Below, piece after piece: positions 27,386-36,051 of a DNA stretch of 64,000 nt. The notes beneath the pieces were generated by a model. That model was given only the letters and a program-made list of their open reading frames with translations, did not search any database and was not told the origin of the DNA. The translations under genes were made by a program, and so were the position numbers. This DNA comes from Ectopseudomonas chengduensis (lineage in GTDB: Bacteria; Pseudomonadota; Gammaproteobacteria; Pseudomonadales; Pseudomonadaceae), in contig NZ_FMZQ01000003.1 of the NCBI RefSeq assembly GCF_900102635.1, positions 186,001-250,000 on the forward strand, written 5' to 3'. How positions within the stretch are numbered: the first letter of the stretch is position 1; each line of letters opens with the position of its first letter.

Positions 27386-27733
27386 ATGAGTGATGAAAAA
27401 CAGGAGTTGGAGCGCGAGTCGATTCTGTTGCGCATTCTGTGGATGGTGATTTTCCTCATCGTCTGGCAACTGGCCGAGCTGCTGCTCGGCGCCGTGGTGC
27501 TGCTGCAACTGGGTTACCGCCTGTTCTACGGCGCGCCGAACGCCAGCCTGCTGAGCTTTGGCGACAGTCTCAGCCAGTATCTGGCGCAGATCGGTCGTTT
27601 CGGCACCTTCAATACCGATGAAAAACCCTGGCCGTTCGCCGACTGGCCGACGCCGCGGGCGCCGGAAGGCGAGACCGCGCACAGTATCCCGCCGGCGCCG
27701 CACCCCGTGCGCGACGAGGAGCCCAAGCTGTGA
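27386..27733 (+). CDS. DUF4389 domain-containing inner-membrane protein
   Basis: 115 residues with a pair of hydrophobic segments (ILLRILWMVIFLIVWQLAELLLGAVVLLQ region, 18-50) and a polar Pro-rich C-terminal tail. This is the DUF4389 layout, with FYGAPNASLLSFGDSLSQYL as the conserved core. Function unknown. The ATG at 27386 follows AAGGAGC. Its stop overlaps the sixA GTG start as GTGA, so the two are coupled. Confidence 0.85.
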   Translation: MSDEKQELERESILLRILWMVIFLIVWQLAELLLGAVVLLQLGYRLFYGAPNASLLSFGDSLSQYLAQIGRFGTFNTDEKPWPFADWPTPRAPEGETAHSIPPAPHPVRDEEPKL

Positions 27734-28188
27734 GGTTATGGCTGCTGCGCCATGGTGAGGCCGAGCCGCAGGCAGCCACTGATGCTGCCCGCGAGCTGAC
27801 CGCCCATGGTCGCAAGGAAGTGCAGCAGGCCGCCGCTCAGCTCGCCGGTCGGCCCCTGACCGCCATCGTCGCCAGCCCTTACGTGCGTGCCCAGCAGACG
27901 GCCGAGCTGGTACGCAGCGAGCTGGGGTTCACCGGCAAGATAAACACCGTGACCTGGCTGACGCCGGACAGTGATCCGCGTGATGCCTTGAAGTATCTCG
28001 ATGAGCGTGAGCGTGCCGAGGTGCTGCTGGTCAGCCATCAACCGCTGATCGGCGCGCTGGGCGGGCTGCTGGTGCACGGTCATCGCCAGGAGCCGCTGCC
28101 CATGCGCACCGCCAGTCTGGCTGAGCTGGAAGGCGATATCCCGGCCGCCGGGCTGATGGAGCTGCTGGCGCTTATCCACCCCCGCTGA
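27730..28188 (+). CDS. sixA: Phosphohistidine phosphatase SixA
   Basis: Histidine-phosphatase superfamily protein of 152 residues. RHG motif at the extreme N terminus (WLLRHGEAEP), second Arg in SPYVRAQQTAEL, and the late His in LLVSHQPLIGALG. SixA removes phosphate from His of Hpt domains or of the nitrogen PTS. The start is a GTG overlapping the upstream TGA. The window also encodes an Hpt-containing hybrid kinase, but nothing ties the two together beyond proximity. Confidence 0.9.
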   Translation: MRLWLLRHGEAEPQAATDAARELTAHGRKEVQQAAAQLAGRPLTAIVASPYVRAQQTAELVRSELGFTGKINTVTWLTPDSDPRDALKYLDERERAEVLLVSHQPLIGALGGLLVHGHRQEPLPMRTASLAELEGDIPAAGLMELLALIHPR

Positions 28189-28287
28189 CCTTTCGCCCTG
28201 TGGCGCCACTTGTGGCGTCGCAGGTGCCTCATGCCTGACTTATCGCCCCTTGGGGGCAAATGTTCCAGGTGAGAAACATTTCTTAAC

Positions 28288-28336
28288 TTGCGCCTCTTTT
28301 GTCTGCGTGGAATATTCAACCAAGCAAGTGCTTGGT
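28288..28336 (+). promoter_or_regulatory. Promoter and 18-bp palindromic operator of the acyl-CoA synthetase gene
   Basis: TTGCGC (28288-28293) and AATATT (28311-28316) are 17 bases apart. Directly after lies ACCAAGCA-AG-TGCTTGGT (28319-28336), a perfect 18-bp palindrome where a TetR-type repressor would block start of transcription. A second, shorter palindrome AGAAACATTTCT stands at 28272-28283. The GTG start with AAAGGAGG follows 35 bases later. Confidence 0.55.
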
Positions 28337-28370
28337 CGATTCCTACAAAAACAACAAAGGAGGAAGCCCT

Positions 28371-30038
28371 GTGGCTGATGCAATCCGTTTGCCGCTCGAG
28401 CTGTTTTACGAACGTGAAGCAAGGCACCCGAACAAACGCTACATGGTGCAACCTCTAGGGGGCGGCCAGCTGCTGGAACTGAGCTGGGCCGACGTGGGCG
28501 AGCAGGCGCGCCGCGCAGCCAGCTGGTTGCGTAGTCGCGAACTGCCACAGGGCAGCCGCATCGCCATCATCTCCAAGAACTGCGCGCACTGGATCGTCGC
28601 CGATCTGGCGATCTGGATGGCGGGCCACGTTTCGGTACCGCTGTATCCCAACCTCACCGCCGACTCCATGGGGCAGGTGCTGGAGCATTCCGAAGCAGCC
28701 CTGGCCTTGGTCGGCAAGCTCGATGACTGGGCCTCGATGGCACCGGGCCTGCCGCAGGGCTTGCCGACCGTCAGCCTGCCGCTGCATCCGCAGGGCAGCT
28801 TCGACTACAGCTGGGATGATCTGCAGCGCAGCGCGCCGATCCAGGACGACCCCAAGCCAGCAGCCAACCAGTTGGCCACCATCATCTACACCTCAGGCAC
28901 CACCGGCACGCCCAAGGGTGTGATGCACAATTTCTCCAATTTCGGTTTCGCCGCCAGCAACGCCATCAAGCTGTTTGGCGTGGGCGAGGATGATCGACTG
29001 ATCTCCTACCTGCCGCTGTGCCACGTGGCCGAGCGCATGTTCGTCGAGCTGGCGTCCATCTATGCGGGGCAGACGATCTTCTTTGCCGAGAGCCTGGATA
29101 CCTTTCTGGAAGATCTCAAGCGCGCGCGGCCGACCGTGATGTTCGGCGTGCCGCGCATCTGGACCAAGTTCCAGATGGGTGTGTACAGCAAGATGCCGGC
29201 GCAGAAGCTCGACCGCCTGCTGCGACTGCCGATCATCGGCCGCTTCATCGGTCGCAAGGTACTCGCCGGCCTCGGTTTGGACGCCATTCGCTATGCGCTG
29301 TCCGGTGCCGCGCCGGTGCCTGAGGCGCTGCTCAACTGGTATCGCCGCCTGGGCATGGAGATCCAGGAGGTCTATGGCATGACCGAGAACTGTGGTTATT
29401 CCCACGTGTGTCTGCCGGGCAAGTTCAAGCAGGGCTGGATCGGCCAGAACAACCCGGGCGTCGAGGTACGTATCGGCGAGGATGGCGAAGTCCTGGTGCG
29501 CAGCGGCGCGACCATGCAGGGTTACTACAAGGACCCGATCAAGACCGCCGAGACGCTGACTGACGATGGCTTCCTGCGCACCGGCGACAAGGGCGAGCAG
29601 GACGCCGAAGGCAACCTGCGCCTCACCGGCCGCATCAAGGAAATCTTCAAGACCAGCAAGGGCAAGTATGTCGCGCCTGCGCCGATCGAAAACCGCATTG
29701 GCGAGCACTCGCGTATCGAGCAGGTGTGCGTGGTCGGCGACGGCCTGCCGCAGCCCATAGCCCTGTGCGTGCTATCCGATGTAGGGCGTCAGGAAGCGGC
29801 CAATGACAGTCGCGATGAGCTGGAGAACAGCCTCAAGGCCTTGCTCGCCGAGGTCAATGGTCGTCTCGATCATCATGAGCGGCTGCAAGGCCTGGTACTG
29901 GTCAAGGAGGTCTGGGCAGTGGAGAACGGTTTCCTGACGCCGACCCTGAAAATCAAACGCGCGGTGATCGAGGGCACTTATGGCGAGCGTTTCGCCGAGT
30001 GGCAACAGCGCAGCGAAGCCGTGCTCTGGCACGATTGA
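28371..30038 (+). CDS. AMP-binding long-chain acyl-CoA synthetase family protein
   Basis: Activates a carboxylic acid with ATP and CoA. 555 residues of the ANL superfamily: P-loop-like TIIYTSGTTGTPKGV, EVYGMTENCGYS (A5), YYKDPIKTAETLTDDGFLRTGD (A7) and GRIKEIFKTSKGKYVAPAPIE (A8). The start is GTG 28371, directly after AAAGGAGG and 35 bases past a palindromic operator. The in-frame extension upstream runs through the operator and is rejected. A thioesterase and an AraC regulator follow, as in the PA1617-PA1619 region. Natural chain length is not deducible. Confidence 0.93.
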   Translation: MADAIRLPLELFYEREARHPNKRYMVQPLGGGQLLELSWADVGEQARRAASWLRSRELPQGSRIAIISKNCAHWIVADLAIWMAGHVSVPLYPNLTADSMGQVLEHSEAALALVGKLDDWASMAPGLPQGLPTVSLPLHPQGSFDYSWDDLQRSAPIQDDPKPAANQLATIIYTSGTTGTPKGVMHNFSNFGFAASNAIKLFGVGEDDRLISYLPLCHVAERMFVELASIYAGQTIFFAESLDTFLEDLKRARPTVMFGVPRIWTKFQMGVYSKMPAQKLDRLLRLPIIGRFIGRKVLAGLGLDAIRYALSGAAPVPEALLNWYRRLGMEIQEVYGMTENCGYSHVCLPGKFKQGWIGQNNPGVEVRIGEDGEVLVRSGATMQGYYKDPIKTAETLTDDGFLRTGDKGEQDAEGNLRLTGRIKEIFKTSKGKYVAPAPIENRIGEHSRIEQVCVVGDGLPQPIALCVLSDVGRQEAANDSRDELENSLKALLAEVNGRLDHHERLQGLVLVKEVWAVENGFLTPTLKIKRAVIEGTYGERFAEWQQRSEAVLWHD

Positions 30039-30092
30039 GCCTGAATGGGCCGGGTTGACCGGCCCTGTGTTCAACGCACAAGGAACGTATCC

Positions 30093-30536
30093 ATGGGACT
30101 GTGGCAACGAACGCCCGATATCGATGCACTCAACGCGACCTTAAAAAACAGCATCGGTGAGGTGCTGGACATCCGTTTCGAAGCCTTCGACGACGAATCG
30201 CTCAGCGCCAGCATGGTGATCGACTCGCGCACTCACCAGCCCTATGGGCTGCTGCACGGTGGCGCCTCGGTGGTGTTGGCGGAAACCCTAGGCTCCACTG
30301 CCAGCTACCTGTGCATCGACAGCAGCCGCTTCTACTGTGTCGGCCTGGAAGTCAACGCCAACCATCTGCGCGGTTTACGCAGCGGGCGTGTGCATGCGGT
30401 GGCGCGGCCGGTGCATCTGGGCCGTACCACCCACGTCTGGGACATTCGCCTCAGTGGCGATGACGGCAAGGCCAGCTGTATCTCGCGCCTGACCATGGCC
30501 ATCGTTCCCCTGGGTGATCAGCCCCCGAAACTTTAA
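30093..30536 (+). CDS. Hot-dog fold thioesterase (PaaI/YdiI type)
   Basis: 147 residues with the 4HBT core: QPYGLLHGGASVVLAETLGS contains the HGG motif and the active-site Glu, followed by GLEVNANHLRGLRSGRVHA and RTTHVWDIRL. Such enzymes hydrolyse acyl-CoA thioesters such as 1,4-dihydroxy-2-naphthoyl- or aryl-CoA. ATG 30093 follows AAGGAA. It sits 54 bases after the acyl-CoA synthetase and likely belongs to the same operon, opposing or proofreading that enzyme. Confidence 0.92.
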   Translation: MGLWQRTPDIDALNATLKNSIGEVLDIRFEAFDDESLSASMVIDSRTHQPYGLLHGGASVVLAETLGSTASYLCIDSSRFYCVGLEVNANHLRGLRSGRVHAVARPVHLGRTTHVWDIRLSGDDGKASCISRLTMAIVPLGDQPPKL

Positions 30537-30570
30537 GTTTCTGCCTGCAATTTCATCCAAGATTTGCCTG

Positions 30571-30600
30571 GTCCATGGCGCTACAGTACGCGCCATGGAC
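30571..30600. promoter_or_regulatory. 30-bp inverted repeat overlapping the AraC start codon
   Basis: GTCCATGGCG (30571-30580) and CGCCATGGAC (30591-30600) are perfectly complementary arms around a 10-base spacer. The right arm contains the ATG of the AraC gene (30595). The spacer holds TACAGT (30582-30587), which could be a -10 element. It could be an autoregulatory operator or an mRNA hairpin. Confidence 0.5.
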
Positions 30601-31398
30601 CAGATCACTCATATCCAAAGCAGCTTGCCCGGCGTGCGCCTGATCGATGCCGAGTACCGTCGCTTCGCCTTTCCCCGGCACTTTCACCTGGAATATCACG
30701 TCGGCCTGTTGATACAGGGACAGCATCGCTACGCCTATGGCGGTGAGCGCCGGCATGTCGGGGCGGGGGACGTACTGCTGATGGCGCCGGAAGGGATTCA
30801 TGACGGCGCCTGCCTGGATGGCCAGAGTTACCGCATTCGGGTAATGGCCTTCGATCCCTCCTGGCTGGATGAAGCCAGTCGTACCCTGAGTGACGGTCGT
30901 CAGGGCGCGCCACGCTTGACCACCAGCAGCTTGCGTCACCCGCTGCTGTCACAGCACCTGCAGCGCTTTCATGCGGCGATGCTGGGCGGCTCGAGACTGG
31001 CTCAGGAGGAGGCGCTCTGGCAGGCGCTGGCCCACCTGCTGGAGATGGGCTCGACCTTGCGCGTCAGCGAGCCACATCGCGTCTTCGATCAGCAGACCTG
31101 GCAGCGGCTGCGCGATTGGCTGGAGAGCCGCCTCGACGCTCCACCCACGCTGGAGGAAATCGCCGCTTTTTGCGCCATGAGTCCCTGGCAGGCGCTGCGG
31201 CGTTTCCGCCAGCACACCGGTTTGCCGCCGCATCAGTGGTTGATGCAACTGCGTTTGCAGCGGGCGTTGCCGCTGGTGCTGGCGGGTGAGCCTCTGAGCG
31301 AGATCGCCCTGCGCCTGGGCTTCTACGACCAGGCGCATTTCTCGCAGTTGTTCCGCCGCACCTATGGCCTGCCACCGGCGCGCCTGCGCCAGGGCTGA
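30595..31398 (+). CDS. AraC-family transcriptional regulator
   Basis: 267 residues. An N-terminal cupin-like arm (FAFPRHFHLEYHVGLLIQG, GAGDVLLMAPEGIHD) binds a ligand. The C terminus has the double helix-turn-helix: PPTLEEIAAFCAMSPWQALRRFRQHTG and SEIALRLGFYDQAHFSQLFRRTYG. The ATG at 30595 lies inside an inverted repeat and has no recognisable Shine-Dalgarno, so it may be translated from a leaderless mRNA. It directly precedes a LysE-type exporter gene, the usual arrangement in which the regulator controls the exporter. Confidence 0.9.
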   Translation: MDQITHIQSSLPGVRLIDAEYRRFAFPRHFHLEYHVGLLIQGQHRYAYGGERRHVGAGDVLLMAPEGIHDGACLDGQSYRIRVMAFDPSWLDEASRTLSDGRQGAPRLTTSSLRHPLLSQHLQRFHAAMLGGSRLAQEEALWQALAHLLEMGSTLRVSEPHRVFDQQTWQRLRDWLESRLDAPPTLEEIAAFCAMSPWQALRRFRQHTGLPPHQWLMQLRLQRALPLVLAGEPLSEIALRLGFYDQAHFSQLFRRTYGLPPARLRQG

Positions 31399-31439
31399 CC
31401 CACCCGCACATCCTGTTTTTCATTTTCCTGGAGATCACC

Positions 31440-32072
31440 ATGCAGGAGACGTCCGTCTTGCTGTCGCTGGCTGCCGTGTTCGCGGTGGCCCTTATCAGTC
31501 CCGGCCCGGATGTAGCGCTGGTGGTGCGCACCGCCTTGCATCAGGGGCAGCGTGCCGGCTTGCTCAGTGCGTTGGGCCTGGCCTGCGGCATTCTTCTGCA
31601 TGGCACCCTGGTGCTCAGCGGCGTGGCCTTGCTGCTCAGTCGTACCGAGTGGCTGTTCGATCTGGTGCAGGTCGGCGGTGCACTCTATCTGGGCTGGCTG
31701 GGTATCGGCGCTGTGCGTGCCTGGTGGCGTGGCAGTGCTGGCCCGAGGCGGCTGGATGGCGAGCTGACGCCTTCGCTGTTCGGCCCCTGGTTACGCGGCG
31801 TGCTCACCAACCTGGGCAATCCCAAGGCGCTGGTGTTCTTCCTGGCACTGCTCAGCAGTCTTGTACCCGCCGATATGTCGCTGCCCGGCAAGATGGCCTG
31901 TGCGGCGCTGCTGTTCGGCCTGAGCCTGTTCTGGTTCAGCCTGCTGGGGCTGACCCTGAGCCGCCCGCTGATGCGTCAGCGGCTGCTGCAGGTGGCGCCG
32001 ACCATCGACTTCGTTTGCGGCCTGGTATTTCTGCTGGTGGCGGCCAGCATCGTAGGACGTCTGCTGCTATAG
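31440..32072 (+). CDS. LysE/RhtB family amino-acid exporter
   Basis: Inner-membrane permease of 210 residues and six hydrophobic segments. The family's N-terminal signature appears as AVALISPGPDVALVVRTAL, and GVLTNLGNPKALVFFLALL is the second conserved block. It probably exports an amino acid or derivative. ATG 31440 follows GGAG, 42 bases after the AraC gene, which likely regulates it. Confidence 0.92.
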   Translation: MQETSVLLSLAAVFAVALISPGPDVALVVRTALHQGQRAGLLSALGLACGILLHGTLVLSGVALLLSRTEWLFDLVQVGGALYLGWLGIGAVRAWWRGSAGPRRLDGELTPSLFGPWLRGVLTNLGNPKALVFFLALLSSLVPADMSLPGKMACAALLFGLSLFWFSLLGLTLSRPLMRQRLLQVAPTIDFVCGLVFLLVAASIVGRLLL

Positions 32073-32171
32073 CCCTGACCATTGCGCTGCCATCAATGGC
32101 CGTTACGGTCATTGCCGCGCGTCGTCGGCTGCCGGAGAATCCGGGCATGTTTGCTTTCTCGAGTTTGATGC

Positions 32172-32975
32172 ATGCCGCAGTCGATCTTCTTCGCTCATGC
32201 CAACGGCTTTCCGTCGGCCACCTACGGCAAGCTGTTCGCCGCGCTGGCGCCGGATTTTCAGGTGCAGCACCTGGAACAGCATGGCCACGACCCGCGTTTT
32301 CCGGTCAATGACAACTGGTCGAATCTGGTCGATGAGCTGATCCATCACCTCGAGGGCGGCGATGAGCCGGTCTGGGGCGTCGGCCATTCGCTCGGCGGTG
32401 TGCTGCATTATCACGCCGCCTTGCTTCGCCCGGAGTTGTACCGCGGCGTGGTGATGCTCGATTCGCCAGTGCTGACCCTGGCAGACCGCATGGTGATTCG
32501 CGCTGCCAAGCGCTTCGGCTTCATCGACCGCATCACCCCGGCCGGCCGCACGCTTGGGCGCCGTGAAGCCTTTGCCGATCTCGTCGAGGCGCGAGACTAC
32601 TTCGCCGGCAAGAGCCTGTTTCGCCGTTTCGACCCCGAGTGCCTGGACGCCTATGTCAGCCATGGCCTGCAATTGAGTGAGCAGGGGCTGCGCCTGAAGT
32701 TCGATCCGGCCACCGAGATCAGTATCTACCGCAGCGTGCCGCACACTTCGCCGGGCCGGCCACAGCAGTTGGCGGTGCCGCTGGCCATGGTGCGCGGTCG
32801 CCACAGTCGGGTGGTGTTGCCGCATCATGCGCATCTGTTGCGGCGCATGCCGCGCGCGGAATATCACAATCTGCCTGGCGGCCATATGTTCCCGCTGGAG
32901 CGCCCGCAGGCTACCGCCGACCTGCTGCGTCAACTGTTCACCCGCTGGGCTGGTAGCCAGGAGCAACGTGCATGA
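32172..32975 (+). CDS. Alpha/beta-fold hydrolase
   Basis: 267 residues with nucleophile elbow GHSLGG, oxyanion region FFAHANGFPSATY, and catalytic His near the end in LPGGHMFPLERP. Substrate unknown. The start at ATG 32172 lacks a strong ribosome-binding site. The last codon overlaps the next hydrolase gene as ATGA, so the pair is translationally coupled, like PA1621-PA1622. Confidence 0.9.
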   Translation: MPQSIFFAHANGFPSATYGKLFAALAPDFQVQHLEQHGHDPRFPVNDNWSNLVDELIHHLEGGDEPVWGVGHSLGGVLHYHAALLRPELYRGVVMLDSPVLTLADRMVIRAAKRFGFIDRITPAGRTLGRREAFADLVEARDYFAGKSLFRRFDPECLDAYVSHGLQLSEQGLRLKFDPATEISIYRSVPHTSPGRPQQLAVPLAMVRGRHSRVVLPHHAHLLRRMPRAEYHNLPGGHMFPLERPQATADLLRQLFTRWAGSQEQRA

Positions 32976-33835
32976 GCATGGATTTCGAGGAAGTGCGCCT
33001 GAGCCTGCCGCATATCGAGTTGGCGGCTCATCTCTACGGTCCAGAGGATGGTGTGCCGGTTCTGGCGCTGCACGGCTGGCTGGACAACGCGGCGAGCTTT
33101 GCGCGGCTGGCGCCGAAACTCGAGGGGGTGCGCATCGTCGCCCTTGATTTTGCCGGTCATGGGCATTCCGAGCATCGTTCGGCAGGCGCCGGTTACGCGT
33201 TATGGGACTATGCCTTTGATGTACTGCAGGTCGCCGAGCAGTTTGGCTGGGCGCGTTTCTCCATCCTCGGTCATTCCATGGGCGCGATCACGGCAGTGTT
33301 GCTGGCGGGAGCGATGCCGGAGCGGATCGCGCGCCTGGCCCTGATTGACGGCCTGGTGCCTTACACCGGTGAAGCCGAGCAGGCGCCGCAGAAGCTGGGT
33401 GAAGCCTTGCGCGCCAGGCAGGCGCTGACTGACAAGCGCAAGCCGGTGTACGCGGAGATGGCGCGCGCGGTCGAGGCACGCATGAAAGGCGTGGGCGCGG
33501 TCAGCCGTGAGGCGGCCGAATTGCTGGCCCAGCGTGGGCTGATGCCGGTGCCGGGCGGCTACACCTGGCGTACCGACAGCCGCCTGACCCTGCCGTCGCC
33601 GCTGCGTCTGACCTGGGCGCATGCCCAGGCGTTCGTTCGCGCGCTGCAATGTCCGGTCAGCCTGGTGCTGGCGGAGCAGGGCATGATGGGGGCGCAGGCG
33701 GCCGTGCGCACCTTGCTGCAGGATCTGCCGTTCGAGGTACACCGTCTGCCCGGTGGGCATCACCTGCATCTGGATGATGAAGCCGGTGCGCAGCTCGTAG
33801 CGGATTGTTTCAATCCATTCCTGCGCTTGCCTTGA
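32972..33835 (+). CDS. Alpha/beta-fold hydrolase
   Basis: 287 residues: VLALHGWLDNAASFARLAP at the oxyanion loop, GHSMGAITAVLLAGA at the nucleophile Ser, and HRLPGGHHLHLDDEAG carrying the catalytic His. It resembles esterases of the haloalkane-dehalogenase/epoxide-hydrolase class, but no halide-binding Trp pair is certain. The ATGA overlap with the previous hydrolase argues for joint function. Substrate unknown. Confidence 0.9.
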   Translation: MSMDFEEVRLSLPHIELAAHLYGPEDGVPVLALHGWLDNAASFARLAPKLEGVRIVALDFAGHGHSEHRSAGAGYALWDYAFDVLQVAEQFGWARFSILGHSMGAITAVLLAGAMPERIARLALIDGLVPYTGEAEQAPQKLGEALRARQALTDKRKPVYAEMARAVEARMKGVGAVSREAAELLAQRGLMPVPGGYTWRTDSRLTLPSPLRLTWAHAQAFVRALQCPVSLVLAEQGMMGAQAAVRTLLQDLPFEVHRLPGGHHLHLDDEAGAQLVADCFNPFLRLP

Positions 33836-33962
33836 CTTGCCTGCGGCCGTGGGGAAAGGTGTGGCGGTCTGCCATGGAGGATCGCATGATCGACCCGTTA
33901 AAAGTCGCCACTCGCTGTACAGCAAGCTCACCCGTCGCGTTTTTTCAGTGGACTGCCACCTC

Positions 33963-34778
33963 ATGAAGGGGGCTGTGCAGTTTTTTTCTGCGGTGCTTGC
34001 CACGGTCTGCAGCGGTGCCGTACTGGCGGCCGATCTACCTGGCAGTCGCGACCTCGAGGTACTGCCGCGGTTTCCTGCCAGTCACATCGTCGCGTTCAAG
34101 GAAGCGCCCGATGTCGAGCGTATCTACCCGCAAGGCTCCATTCGCCGCATCAGCGGGCGGCTGCGCTATGAGCGGGAGATTCTCGTGCAGGGCAAGCACA
34201 GTGCGGTGACCTACGAGCTGCCACGCACCCACAGCGCCGATCAGGTGTTCACCGCGGCGCGCGAAGCGCTGCTGGAAAAGGACGCCGAGCTGCTCTACTG
34301 GTGCCAGGGCCGTGAGTGTGGTGCGAGCAGCCTGTGGGCCAACTCGGTATTCGGCAATGCCACGCTATATGGCTCTGATGACCAGCAGGCCTATGCCTTG
34401 TTACGTCTGGCCGAGCCGAACCACGAGAGCCTGCTGGCGTTATACAGCATCACTCGTGGTAATCGCCGTGCTTACCTGCATGCCGAGCAACTGGATGCCG
34501 AAGCCCCTCTGGGCGTATTACTGCCGACGCCGGCGACCTTGCTGCGTCAGTTGCGCACCGATGGGCAACTGAAACTGCCCGACGAAGCCAAGGCCGACAG
34601 CGCCTGGGTCGAGGTGCTGGCGCGCAGCCTGAACCTCGACAGCACCTTGCGCGTCAGCCTCGCCGGTAGCCAGGCCGAAGCCTGGCGTGAGGCGTTGATC
34701 GAGCAGCGCGTGCGCGAAGCGCGCCTGGAGTTGGGTGAGCGTTCGGATGAAACACTGAGCGTGCGTTTGTTGCGTTAA
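33963..34778 (+). CDS. DUF4892 domain-containing periplasmic protein
   Basis: 271 residues with a signal peptide (VQFFSAVLATVCSGAVLA) and then the DUF4892 core (DLPGSRDLEVLPRFPASHIV, TYELPRTHSADQVF, LYWCQGRECGASSLWANSVF). Two cysteines in WCQGREC could form a disulphide. The C-terminal part is helical and may resemble OmpA-type peptidoglycan binding, but I see no certain match. ATG 33963 is preferred because the signal sequence starts there. A terminator-like hairpin follows. Function unknown. Confidence 0.82.
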   Translation: MKGAVQFFSAVLATVCSGAVLAADLPGSRDLEVLPRFPASHIVAFKEAPDVERIYPQGSIRRISGRLRYEREILVQGKHSAVTYELPRTHSADQVFTAAREALLEKDAELLYWCQGRECGASSLWANSVFGNATLYGSDDQQAYALLRLAEPNHESLLALYSITRGNRRAYLHAEQLDAEAPLGVLLPTPATLLRQLRTDGQLKLPDEAKADSAWVEVLARSLNLDSTLRVSLAGSQAEAWREALIEQRVREARLELGERSDETLSVRLLR

Positions 34779-34803
34779 GCTAGTACTCGCAATCGCCTGT
34801 AAC

Positions 34804-34832
34804 AGAGCGCCCGTAGGGGCGCTTTGTCGTTT
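34804..34832 (+). terminator. Terminator-like hairpin after the DUF4892 gene
   Basis: AGCGCCC and GGGGCGCT form a stem with a short GTAG loop, followed by TTGTCGTTT, 25 bases after the stop codon. The T-run is interrupted. Confidence 0.6.
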
Positions 34833-34853
34833 CGTCGAAGGGAGTTTCGCTTG

Positions 34854-35933
34854 ATGGCCACTAATGATCGTCTGCTGGTGCAGATTCTTCTGCTCGGCCT
34901 GCTGGCTGCCAGCCTATGGGTGCTGGCGCCATTCTGGTCGGCGCTGTTCTGGGCCGCCGTGTTGGCCTTTGCCAGTTGGCCGCTGATGCGCCTGCTGACG
35001 CAATTGCTCAACGGGCGCCTGTCGCTGGCGGCGGGCATCCTGACTGGGGTCTGGGTGATCATGGTGGCGGTGCCGCTGGTCTGGCTGGGCTTCAATTTGG
35101 CCGATCACATCAAGGACGCCAACGCCCTGGTCAAGGATCTTCAGGTCGAAGGCCTGCCGCCACCGCCGAGCTGGCTGGCCAGTATTCCGCTGGTCGGTGA
35201 TCGCCTGGTGGAACTGTGGCGCACCATCGACCAGCAGGGCGCTGCCTTCTTCGACACGTTGCGGCCCTATCTGGGCCAGGTCGGCAACTGGCTGGTGGCG
35301 CGTAGCGCGAAGATCGGTGCGGGCATGGTCGAGCTGGCCCTGAGCCTGGTGCTGGTGTTCTTCTTCTACCGTGATGGCCCGCGCCTGGCGGTATTCGTGC
35401 ACAGCCTGCTGGAGCGGCTGATCGGCGAGCGTGCCGATCATTATCTGGAACTGGTTGCCGGCACTGTACAGCGTGTGGTCAACGGCGTGATCGGCACCGC
35501 CGCAGCGCAGGCCGTGCTGGCCTATATCGGTTTCGTCATCGCCGGAGTGCCGGGGGCACTGGTGCTGGGCCTGCTGACCTTCGCCTTCAGCTTCATCATG
35601 ATCCCGCCGCTGATCTGGGGCCCGGCCGTGGCCTGGCTGGTATGGCAGGGGGAAATCGGCATGGCGATCTTCTTGGGGATCTGGGGCTTCTTCATCATCA
35701 GTGGGGTGGACAACATCCTCAAACCCTACCTGATCAGCCGTGGCGGCAACCTGCCGCTGGTGGTGGTGCTGCTCGGCGTATTCGGCGGCATCCTGGCCTT
35801 CGGCTTCATGGGCCTGTTCCTTGGTCCGACACTGCTGGCAGTGGCTTACAGCCTGCTCAGCGACTGGGTGGCGGACAAGGCGCCGGACAACCAGGCAGCC
35901 CTCGACCAGCTGCCGCCGGACAAACGGGCATGA
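34854..35933 (+). CDS. AI-2E/PerM family transporter
   Basis: Inner-membrane protein of 359 residues with about eight hydrophobic segments: two at the N terminus, one near 60-80, then a cluster from 155 to 340. The family motif region reads FAFSFIMIPPLIWGPAVAWLVWQGE and later SGVDNILKPYLISRGGNLP, which is diagnostic of AI-2E_transport/PerM. The substrate is not predictable; homologues include TqsA and Na+/H+ antiporters. ATG 34854 follows GAAGGGAG. Confidence 0.92.
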   Translation: MATNDRLLVQILLLGLLAASLWVLAPFWSALFWAAVLAFASWPLMRLLTQLLNGRLSLAAGILTGVWVIMVAVPLVWLGFNLADHIKDANALVKDLQVEGLPPPPSWLASIPLVGDRLVELWRTIDQQGAAFFDTLRPYLGQVGNWLVARSAKIGAGMVELALSLVLVFFFYRDGPRLAVFVHSLLERLIGERADHYLELVAGTVQRVVNGVIGTAAAQAVLAYIGFVIAGVPGALVLGLLTFAFSFIMIPPLIWGPAVAWLVWQGEIGMAIFLGIWGFFIISGVDNILKPYLISRGGNLPLVVVLLGVFGGILAFGFMGLFLGPTLLAVAYSLLSDWVADKAPDNQAALDQLPPDKRA

Positions 35934-36051
35934 GACGTATCAACCGTTGAAACTAAGAACTTCTATCAAGAGACCAATGGCGGGCGTATCGCGTTGTTGG
36001 CGGGGAGAGGCTGACCTAGGCTGAAGCTGGGGTGTCAATAAAGAGGCACTT

